Positions 27,120 through 33,364 of a stretch of DNA of 64,000 nt are shown here, piece after piece (the first letter of the stretch is position 1; every line of letters starts with the position of its first letter). The notes beneath the pieces are model-generated. The model was not told the DNA's origin. It saw nothing but the letters and a program-made list of their open reading frames with translations, and did not search any database. Source of the DNA: DASUPK01 sp963728875 (GTDB taxonomy: Bacteria > Actinomycetota > Thermoleophilia > Solirubrobacterales > 70-9). The translations under genes were made by a program, and so were the position numbers. The DNA lies in contig CAVSLJ010000003.1 in NCBI GenBank assembly GCA_963728875.1, positions 62,001-126,000 of the forward strand. Direction: 5' to 3'.

Positions 27120-27575
27120 CTACGGCGTCGTCGTCGCCGGCGGTGTAACCGTCGCCTCGACGGGGCCCTTGCCGACGGCCAGGAAGCCGAGGCGCTTCGC
27201 GACCTTCTTGGTCATGTCCCACGCATAGCCCTTGTGGAAGGGCCCGCGGTCGATCACGGTCGCGGTGACGCTGGCGGTGCCATACGAGAAGGTCACCTGC
27301 GTGCCGCAGGGCAGCTTCCGGTGCGCGACGCCCAGTGTGGTGGGCGTGAGGGTCGTCCCGCAGGCGGTGGAATGACCCCAGAAGCCGGGGCCGTACCAGG
27401 TGGCCGCCTTGTAGACGGTCCAGCTGCCCGGCGCCGAGCTCGGCTGCGCGGTCGGCTCAGTCGTGGTGCCGCCGGGCAAGCCACCGGTCTGCGCGCCGGC
27501 GACCGGCGCCGCGACCAGCAGGGCGGCGGTACATGCGATTCCCGCAACAACACGAATTGTTCGCTTGCTCGTCAA
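27120..27575 (-). CDS. RlpA-like double-psi beta-barrel secreted protein
   Basis: The 151-residue protein has a signal peptide (about residues 1-28, ending GAQT), a Thr/Pro/Ser-rich linker, and a DPBB domain: ATWYGPGFWGHSTACG, TLGVAHRKLPCGTQV, VIDRGPFHKGYAWDMTKKVAKRLGF. The Asp in V-I-D-R-G is the conserved catalytic-site residue of RlpA/expansin-like folds. Two Cys could form a disulfide. It likely acts on peptidoglycan or binds it outside the membrane. The long leader holds a c-di-AMP riboswitch, which links its expression to cell-wall and osmotic signalling. Confidence 0.87.
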   Translation of the reverse strand: MTSKRTIRVVAGIACTAALLVAAPVAGAQTGGLPGGTTTEPTAQPSSAPGSWTVYKAATWYGPGFWGHSTACGTTLTPTTLGVAHRKLPCGTQVTFSYGTASVTATVIDRGPFHKGYAWDMTKKVAKRLGFLAVGKGPVEATVTPPATTTP

Positions 27576-27591
27576 ACCTTCCTCTTTCGTT

Positions 27592-27722
27592 GCTTACGGG
27601 GTTAGCTGACGGGCTCGCGCTGAAAGATCGCGCTACGCGGACCTGTGTCCGCGACTCGCCCCAACTTGTGGGTCCCCCGCTCTCCCTCCTTTTCCAGTGG
27701 AGAGAGATTCAGCGGAAGTGCG
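27592..27722 (-). promoter_or_regulatory. c-di-AMP riboswitch (ydaO/yuaA class)
   Basis: Read on the minus strand, the leader of the RlpA-like gene contains the conserved blocks of the ydaO class in order: CCGCTGAATC, GAGAGCGGGGGACCCA, TTGGGGCGAGTC, a variable hairpin (CGCGGAC-ACAG-GTCCGCG), and CGAGCCCGTCAGCTAACCCC followed by GTAAGC. Such RNAs are known off-switches that bind c-di-AMP and often control RlpA/NlpC wall proteins in actinobacteria. Boundaries are approximate. Confidence 0.9.
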
Positions 27723-27819
27723 CGGGGCAGCCTAGCAAAGGTCTCCTGATTATTCGGCACACCCCTCGAATCGGCCGTTCAGGCACGAACCTTCGCCGCG
27801 CACGGATCCGCCCACTCCA

Positions 27820-27825
27820 TAAGCT
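27820..27825 (+). promoter_or_regulatory. Candidate -10 box (leaderless) for the SDR gene
   Basis: TAAGCT ends 6 nt before the ATG at 27832, with no ribosome binding site. Confidence 0.4.
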
Positions 27826-27831
27826 GCGGCG

Positions 27832-28668
27832 ATGCCGTCGGCGCTGGTCACCGGAGCAAGGGGAGGGATGGGCCTGGAGATCGCCAGGCGCCTCGTCACG
27901 CGTGGCTACGAGGTCGCGGTCACGGACGTCGACGAGGCCGACACCTCCGCCGCGGCGGACCAGCTCGGCGGGCGGGCCTGGCCCCTGGTCCTTGACGTCA
28001 CCGACGGCGAGGCGGTCAACGCCGCCGCCGATCAGGTGGTCGAGCGGAGTGGTTCACTCGACGTCTGGGTCAACAACGCCGGCATCCTGCTCACCGGTCT
28101 GGCCTACGAGCAGCCCATCGACGTCCACCGCCGGATGCTCGAGGTGAATGCGGTCGGGACGATGAACGGGACGCTCGCCGCGATCGAGAGGATGCGCCCG
28201 AGCGGCCGCGGCCACATCATCAACCTGATCTCGCTCGCCGGGCTGGCAGCCGCCACCGGGATCGTCGGGTACTCCGCCAGCAAACACGCCGCCATTGCCT
28301 TCAGCCTCGGCATGGCCGCCGACCTGCGGCGCGGCGGGCTCGACGGGATACACATCTCCTGCGTGTGCCCTGACGGCGTCTGGACGCCGATGATCACCGA
28401 CAAGCTCGACGATCCCAACGACGCGCTCTCCTTCTCCGGCGTGATGCTCATGCCCGAGCAGGTGGCTGAGCGCGCCGTCCAGCTGATCGACAAGCCGAAG
28501 CCGGTTCTCGCCATGCCCGCGTGGCGCGGGCAGTTTGCGCGCTTCTTTGATCGCCACCCCAAGCTCTCCCTCCGCCTCACCCCCCTCCTGATGCGCGACG
28601 CGCTCCGCCGCCAGCGGGCCTTCCGCAAGAAGGTCGAGTCGGGCAAGTGGCCACCGAAGTCCCCCTGA
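27832..28668 (+). CDS. Short-chain dehydrogenase/reductase
   Basis: The 278-residue protein is a classical SDR: cofactor motif TGARGGMGLEIARRL, an Asp at the end of beta-2 (VTDVDEADT) that favours NAD(H), NNAGIL, the catalytic Ser in NLISLAGLA and the Y-x-x-x-K motif YSASKHA. The C-terminus (after about 225) is longer than average and basic, possibly membrane-facing. Substrate unknown. A methyltransferase gene follows closely on the same strand. Confidence 0.9.
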   Translation: MPSALVTGARGGMGLEIARRLVTRGYEVAVTDVDEADTSAAADQLGGRAWPLVLDVTDGEAVNAAADQVVERSGSLDVWVNNAGILLTGLAYEQPIDVHRRMLEVNAVGTMNGTLAAIERMRPSGRGHIINLISLAGLAAATGIVGYSASKHAAIAFSLGMAADLRRGGLDGIHISCVCPDGVWTPMITDKLDDPNDALSFSGVMLMPEQVAERAVQLIDKPKPVLAMPAWRGQFARFFDRHPKLSLRLTPLLMRDALRRQRAFRKKVESGKWPPKSP

Positions 28669-28724
28669 GGGGTCCACACGAGCCCGGCACCAGGGCGGGG
28701 CGCTTCCACACCGTGCGAGGGCCG

Positions 28725-29345
28725 ATGGGGATCTCCGGCTGGCTCCGGTATCCCGCCGCGTGGTGGAGGGCGAGGAGCGGCAGGACGCCGGAACGGCCCT
28801 GGATCGTGCCGGCTTCGATTGGCTGGCTGCGGCGGCGAATCGGGTCCGATTGGTCGGTCCTCGAGCTCGGTTCGGGGCGGTCGACGGCCTGGTTCGCGCG
28901 GCGCGCCGGGCTCGTGATCAGCTTCGAGGACAACGAATACTGGTATCCGCGGACCAGGGAGCGGCTCGATCGGGCCGGTATCTCCAACGTGGACCTGAGG
29001 TTGACGGAGGTCGAGGCGTTTCCGAGGGAGGTGGGTCGACTCCCGGATGACTCTTTCGACCTGGTCGTCCTCGACTTCCTGGAGGCCCGGGCCGTCACTC
29101 GCATTGACTGCTTGAAACCGGCGATGAAGAAGGTGCGGCCCGGTGGTTATCTGCTCCTCGACGACTCCGATCGGCCCGGATATGTGGAGGCGTTCGAGCT
29201 CCTCGCGGACTGGCGCTTCCGCAGGTTCACCGGCGTCAAGGACGAGTGGCCCGAAGCCTGTGAGACCGGGATCTTCCGCCGGCCGGCCAAGCGTGCGCAT
29301 TACTGGTCGCATATCGACCACAGATCCCCACGGTCCACGAACTAG
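28725..29345 (+). CDS. Class I SAM-dependent methyltransferase-like protein
   Basis: I take the ATG at 28725, preceded by GAGGG (206 residues); a GTG at 28647 overlapping the SDR gene is possible. The Rossmann motif I is VLELGSGRSTAWFARRAG, followed by the acidic end of beta-2 (ISFEDNEYWYPRTRERL) and the beta-4 strand FDLVVLDFLEARA, then a post-motif GGYLLLDDSDRPGY. This pattern resembles O-methyltransferase/class I folds. The substrate is unknown. A strong bidirectional terminator directly follows. Confidence 0.75.
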   Translation: MGISGWLRYPAAWWRARSGRTPERPWIVPASIGWLRRRIGSDWSVLELGSGRSTAWFARRAGLVISFEDNEYWYPRTRERLDRAGISNVDLRLTEVEAFPREVGRLPDDSFDLVVLDFLEARAVTRIDCLKPAMKKVRPGGYLLLDDSDRPGYVEAFELLADWRFRRFTGVKDEWPEACETGIFRRPAKRAHYWSHIDHRSPRSTN

Positions 29346-29369
29346 AAGGGCCCCCGCGAGGGGGCCCTT
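29346..29369. terminator. Strong bidirectional terminator
   Basis: A perfect 10-bp GC-rich stem (AAGGGCCCCC-GCGA-GGGGGCCCTT) lies between the methyltransferase gene and the 3' end of rnpB, which are convergent. It can serve both; only short T-rich ends follow. Confidence 0.85.
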
Positions 29370-29371
29370 CC

Positions 29372-29699
<328 letters not shown>

Positions 29700-29717
29700 T
29701 GTCCAGGGTAGCGGGCG

Positions 29718-29897
29718 TCAGGCGAGCTGGGACCCGCAGGCGTTGCAGCCTGAGGCCACCAGCTCTCCGTGACACACCGGGCACTCCGCCCGGCTCTGAG
29801 CCGTCAGGGCCTCCCAGGCGCCGAGGATCGTCTCTTCAAGCGTCACCTCGGACGGCTCGAACAGTTGGGCCTCTCTCTCGACCGCAAGGACGGTCAC
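29718..29897 (-). CDS. 59-residue zinc-ribbon protein coupled to lexA
   Basis: The GTG start overlaps the lexA stop (GTGA) and has GGAGGG 5 nt upstream, which makes translation likely. The sequence begins MTVLAVEREAQLFEPSEVTL, continues as a helix (EETILGAWEALTAQSRAE) and ends in a zinc ribbon with C39-P-V-C42 and C51-N-A-C54. The paired CxxC would bind one zinc. It may be a small regulatory or nucleic-acid-binding protein made with LexA, and so would be SOS-induced. I know no named family. Confidence 0.75.
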   Translation of the reverse strand: MTVLAVEREAQLFEPSEVTLEETILGAWEALTAQSRAECPVCHGELVASGCNACGSQLA

Positions 29898-30511
29898 GAA
29901 ACCCTCCTGAACATCCCGATGACGCGACCGAGAATGCGGGCGTCACGGGTGCGAATCGGCTTCATGCTCTTGTTCTCCGGCTGGAGCCGGATCTGATCCT
30001 TCTCGCGGAAGAAGCGCTTGACGGTCGCCTCGTCCTCCAGCAGGGCGACGACGATCTCACCGTCGCGGGCGCGCTCCGCGGGCCGCACCACGACGAAGTC
30101 TCCGTCGAGGATCCCGGCGTCCTTCATGCTCTCGCCGCGGACGCGGAGGATGTAGTCGCCGTCCTCGCCGCCGACGACGTCTGGAACCTCCAGGTACTCC
30201 TCGATGTTCTCCTCGGCCAGGATCGGCGTGCCGGCCGCGACCTGCCCGACCAGCGGCAGCCCGGACTGGCGGACGGCCTTCTTCGCTTTCTCCACCATCA
30301 CCTCGAGCGCGCGCGGCTTGGACGGGTCGCGCTTCAGCACGCCGAGGCTCTCGAGCTTCGAGAGGTGGGCATGAACCGTGGAGGAGGAGTGCAGGCCGAC
30401 CGCCTTGCCGATCTCACGGACGGTGGGCGGATAGCCGTGCTTGGCCAGGTAGGTGCCGATGAAGTCGAAGATCTCCTTCTGGCGCTTCGTCAGGTCCTTG
30501 ACCAGGTCCAC
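29894..30511 (-). CDS. lexA: LexA SOS repressor
   Basis: The 205-residue protein has the LexA winged helix (LTKRQKEIFDFIGTYLAKHG, PPTVREIGKAVGLHSSSTVH), the Ala-Gly cleavage site in QVAAGTP (A93-G94), the catalytic serine S128 in RGESMKDAG and the lysine K165 in EATVKRF. It represses SOS genes and self-cleaves on activated RecA filaments. A perfect SOS box lies 38 bp upstream, so it is autoregulated. The start is GTG with GAGGAT upstream. It is co-transcribed with the zinc-ribbon gene. Confidence 0.97.
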   Translation of the reverse strand: MDLVKDLTKRQKEIFDFIGTYLAKHGYPPTVREIGKAVGLHSSSTVHAHLSKLESLGVLKRDPSKPRALEVMVEKAKKAVRQSGLPLVGQVAAGTPILAEENIEEYLEVPDVVGGEDGDYILRVRGESMKDAGILDGDFVVVRPAERARDGEIVVALLEDEATVKRFFREKDQIRLQPENKSMKPIRTRDARILGRVIGMFRRVS

Positions 30512-30548
30512 GTGATCCTCCTCAGCGAGCCGCGCTGCTTGGGGTGGG

Positions 30549-30562
30549 CGAACACATGTTCG
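30549..30562. promoter_or_regulatory. LexA-binding SOS box
   Basis: CGAAC-ACAT-GTTCG is a perfect match to the Gram-positive/actinobacterial SOS box (CGAACRNRYGTTYG), placed just upstream of lexA. Confidence 0.92.
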
Positions 30563-30643
30563 TGAGAGTAGCGCCCCCCGCGGACGGTTGCAAGCAGCGT
30601 TCTGGCCCGAACGATTGCCGCGCGACTATCATCGGCGACCCTC

Positions 30644-30729
<86 letters not shown>

Positions 30730-30732
30730 TGG

Positions 30733-30760
30733 AGAACCCGCCGGAATGGCGGGTTCTTTG
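30733..30760 (+). terminator. Terminator after tRNA-Leu
   Basis: AGAACCCGCC-GGAAT-GGCGGGTTCT forms a 10-bp stem followed by a short T-rich run, 3 nt after the tRNA. Confidence 0.85.
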
Positions 30761-30794
30761 CGTTGAGATCGATCCTCGGCCGTCCGAGATCCGG

Positions 30795-31571
30795 CTAGTG
30801 ATGCTTCTTCTTCTTCTTGCACTTCTTCTTCGCGGCGAAGGCGCTGCGGTGATGCTTCTTCTTCTTGCACTTCTTCTTCGCGGGGCCGTTGCCGTTGCCG
30901 TTGCCGTTGCCCCCGCCCTGCGGAGCGTCGGCGATGTTCAGCCGGAAGGCATCGATGAAGGCGCCGTCGGAGTTGGTGTAGGGCGGCACACCATCCGCGT
31001 CACCGAAGAAGCGCTGAACGAAATGGCCGCTCGTATCCGCCGAGCCGCCGGCGTTGGTGACGACTGAGGTCGCACTCGCATCCGTAGCGAGCTGCGATCC
31101 GGGGTTCGAGAACCGGATGATCAGCCCTCCTCCGGCGAAGTTGAACGGCAGCTGCACCTTGTACTGAAGCTCGAAGTCGCCGGGGACCGTGTTGCCGCGG
31201 GGATTCGCGGGGGCCTGAGAGTTGGTGACGACCGTCGTGTAGCTCCCGGCGGGAGCGTTTCCGCCATTGGTCGTGGTCGGCGCCATCGCGATGTCCAGCT
31301 GATCGTCCGCGTCGTTCATCGCGCTCAGGTCGAAGGCGATGGAGTCGTTCGGCTTCAACTGAAAGGCCGGCACGTCCTTGTAGATGAATCCCATGTTCGG
31401 CACCCAGAACGAGCCCGTTCCGAACGGGAAGTTGCTCGCCGTGCTCAGCGAGTTCGGAGCGATCGTGATCTGCGACGCCTCTGCGCTCCCCGCAAGGCCG
31501 CCGAGCACCAAGACCGACGCTGCAAGCGCAGCTGCGTATCTCCATCCCCTATATCGCCCTCTCCCGCTCAT
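30795..31571 (-). CDS. Secreted protein with Lys/Cys/His-rich C-terminal tail
   Basis: The start chosen is MSGRGRYRGWRYAAALAA (258 residues), which begins a signal peptide ending near AEAS. The body (about 40-220) is beta-rich with no family I recognise; it has N-S-L-S-T-A-S-N-F-P-F-G-T-G-S-F-W-V-P and an aromatic/Asp-rich end before a Gly/Asn linker (GGGNGNGNGNG). The tail reads AKKKCKKKKHHRSAFAAKKK then CKKKKKHH, nearly the same module as on the protein at 14064-14594. The AAG-coded lysines give a triplet-repeat look to the DNA. Role unknown; attachment to anionic wall polymers is possible. Confidence 0.8.
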   Translation of the reverse strand: MSGRGRYRGWRYAAALAASVLVLGGLAGSAEASQITIAPNSLSTASNFPFGTGSFWVPNMGFIYKDVPAFQLKPNDSIAFDLSAMNDADDQLDIAMAPTTTNGGNAPAGSYTTVVTNSQAPANPRGNTVPGDFELQYKVQLPFNFAGGGLIIRFSNPGSQLATDASATSVVTNAGGSADTSGHFVQRFFGDADGVPPYTNSDGAFIDAFRLNIADAPQGGGNGNGNGNGPAKKKCKKKKHHRSAFAAKKKCKKKKKHH

Positions 31572-31618
31572 CGCGCTGGCTGATTGTATGACGGCTGGTG
31601 GACTTTTGCCAGCCATTT

Positions 31619-31930
31619 CTAGGGTGTGCCCGGGAATGAGCTCGTCCCGGCGATCTCGTGGATTGCCACCTCGGGCCGCTCCGAGACGATCTCCAGCAGC
31701 CTCTTCGTGAAGTCGGCGAGGTGCGGCTGTGCGAAGTGCCGGTCGAGCGCCTCGCGATCGGCCCACTCTTCGACCGCCACGAAGCTGTGCTCATCCTCGA
31801 CCGCGGCGAAGAACCCGTAGCGGATACAGCCGTCCTCACGGCGCGAGTCGTCCTGCATGCGCTGCAGCAGCGCGACGAGCTCGTCGCGCCGCTCCGGATC
31901 GCACCTCACACGCCCGATGACCAGCACCAT
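31619..31930 (-). CDS. Antibiotic biosynthesis monooxygenase (ABM) domain protein
   Basis: The 103-residue protein fits the ABM ferredoxin-like fold: VLVIGRVRCDPERRDELVALL, EDGCIRYGFF, SFVAVEEWADREALDRHFAQPH and F-T-K-R-L-L. Members include small quinone-forming monooxygenases and heme-degrading proteins; the residues for heme degradation are not recognisable. It is a stand-alone gene upstream of the secreted-protein gene on the same strand. Substrate unknown. Confidence 0.85.
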   Translation of the reverse strand: MVLVIGRVRCDPERRDELVALLQRMQDDSRREDGCIRYGFFAAVEDEHSFVAVEEWADREALDRHFAQPHLADFTKRLLEIVSERPEVAIHEIAGTSSFPGTP

Positions 31931-31983
31931 CCAAACCTCCTGGTGGCTTCACGGCGATCCTATGGCCCACGAGCCTGCCCGGC

Positions 31984-32850
31984 TCAGGCCAGGAACGCGC
32001 GCAGCGAGGCGACCAGCTCCTCCGGGGCCTCCTCCGGGATGAAGTGGCCGGAGGGGACCGGGCCGCCGCGGACGTCGTCGGCCCAGCGCCGCCAGACGTC
32101 CAGGGGCCCGTCGGACATCGCGTCCTCCTCCGCGCCCCAGTGCACGAGGACGGGACAGCCGATCCGGCGGCCCGCCTCGCGGTCGGCCGCGTCCGCCTCG
32201 CGGTCGATGTGGAAGGAGGCGCGGTAGTCGGCGCACATGCCCGGGATCGTCTCGCGGTTGAACGCCTTCACGTAGACGCCGGTGGCCTCCGGAGAGATCG
32301 CGTCGGGCCTCGCCGTCCAGGTGCGGAGGATGTCCCGCACCACGTACTCGGCGCTCGCCGCGAGCACCCGCTCGGCGAAGGGAGGCGGCTGCGCGAGGAA
32401 GAACCACGGCCAGTACTCGACCGCGGCCCCCTCGGCCATCCGCTCGAACTGGTCGACGGTCGGGACGATGTTGAGCACGCCGAGGCGCACGACCACGTCC
32501 GGGTGGTCGAGCGCCATCCGGTAGGCGACCCTCCCGCCCCGATCGTGGGCGACCACGGAGAAGCGATCGAAGCCGAGCTGCTTCATGACCTCCACCAGCT
32601 CGGCCGCCCGCTCGCGGTTGCTGTAGCCCTCGCCCAGCTCTCCGCCGGGTGCGGAGAGGCTCTCGCCGTAGCCCTTCAGGTCGCACGCGACGACGGTGTT
32701 GGCCTCGGCGAGCGCCGGGGCAACCAGGTGCCAGCAGTGATGGGTCTGCGGGAAACCGTGAAGGAGCAGGACCGGCGGCCCCTCCCCGGCGACGCCCGGG
32801 TGGTAGCTCGTCTGCCCCACCTTGACCGCCTGGTAACCGAACCCGTCCAT
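31984..32850 (-). CDS. Alpha/beta hydrolase, haloacid (fluoroacetate) dehalogenase-like
   Basis: The ATG at 32850 (288 residues) has AGGG at 8 nt; longer starts to 32871 exist. The pattern follows fluoroacetate dehalogenases: LLLHGFPQTHHCWH, CDLKGYGES, the aspartate nucleophile in AHDRGGRVAYRMALDHPD, and the final His in PSGHFIPEEAPEE. The halide-pocket segment reads EYWPWFFLAQPPPF: the Trp is kept, but the residue just before it, His in the characterised enzymes as I remember them, is Pro. It may therefore hydrolyse another haloacid or an epoxide. The gene is monocistronic. Confidence 0.8.
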   Translation of the reverse strand: MDGFGYQAVKVGQTSYHPGVAGEGPPVLLLHGFPQTHHCWHLVAPALAEANTVVACDLKGYGESLSAPGGELGEGYSNRERAAELVEVMKQLGFDRFSVVAHDRGGRVAYRMALDHPDVVVRLGVLNIVPTVDQFERMAEGAAVEYWPWFFLAQPPPFAERVLAASAEYVVRDILRTWTARPDAISPEATGVYVKAFNRETIPGMCADYRASFHIDREADAADREAGRRIGCPVLVHWGAEEDAMSDGPLDVWRRWADDVRGGPVPSGHFIPEEAPEELVASLRAFLA

Positions 32851-33005
32851 GCCCATGTCCCTGAGTCTCACCGCCCTGCCCGTGGTTACTCCCGGTGGGG
32901 CAAGGCGGTCAATACGGCAGTTCTGCCGTTGTCCAGATGGGTGGGGCGATCGATGCTGCGGTCGTCAAGTCAATCGATGCCCGAAGGGGCACGGAGGAGG
33001 AAGAA

Positions 33006-33293
33006 ATGGACCTGTACGTGATTCGCCGCCGCAGCAACTGGGATTCCCCGGCCGACCTCGAGCTCACCGCCGCCAAGTCGACGGCGGAGGGCGAGAAGAT
33101 GAGCGACGAGGTGCGGTGGATCCGCAGCTACGTCGTCGAGGAGGAGGACGGCAAGCTCGGGACAGTCTGCCTCTACGAGGGCGTCGGCCCCGAGGCGATC
33201 CGCCGTCACGCCGAGAACGCGGAGATGTCCGCCGACGAGGTCACGAAGGTCGCCGACACCGTGATCGTCCGCGAGGACCCGGTCGCCGCGTGA
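33006..33293 (+). CDS. DUF4242 protein (SCO4226 nickel-binding-like)
   Basis: The 95-residue protein starts at the ATG preceded by GGAGGAGGAAG. It follows the DUF4242 pattern: M-D-L-Y-V-I-R-R, VRWIRSYVVEEEDGKLGTVCLYEG and a C-terminal helix RHAENAEMSADEVTKVADTV. One family member from Streptomyces binds nickel; the ligand residues there are not clearly conserved here. Its TGA overlaps a GTG in the frame of the LAL regulator, but that gene more likely starts at 33365. Confidence 0.82.
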   Translation: MDLYVIRRRSNWDSPADLELTAAKSTAEGEKMSDEVRWIRSYVVEEEDGKLGTVCLYEGVGPEAIRRHAENAEMSADEVTKVADTVIVREDPVAA

Positions 33294-33351
33294 CCGCCCT
33301 GCGCGACCCGAGCGCCGCCGGCGAGGTCGCCGTGCGGCGCTCGGGTCCGTC

Positions 33352-33357
33352 TACACT
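33352..33357 (+). promoter_or_regulatory. Candidate -10 box (leaderless) for the LAL regulator
   Basis: TACACT ends 7 nt before the ATG at 33365; no ribosome binding site is present. Confidence 0.5.
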
Positions 33358-33364
33358 CGCCGCG

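Noticed and set aside
30800..30885. CTT/TTC triplet repeats, possibly a microsatellite
   Set aside because: They are AAG codons for lysine in the tail of the secreted protein; similar tracts at 14070 and 46610 have the same cause.
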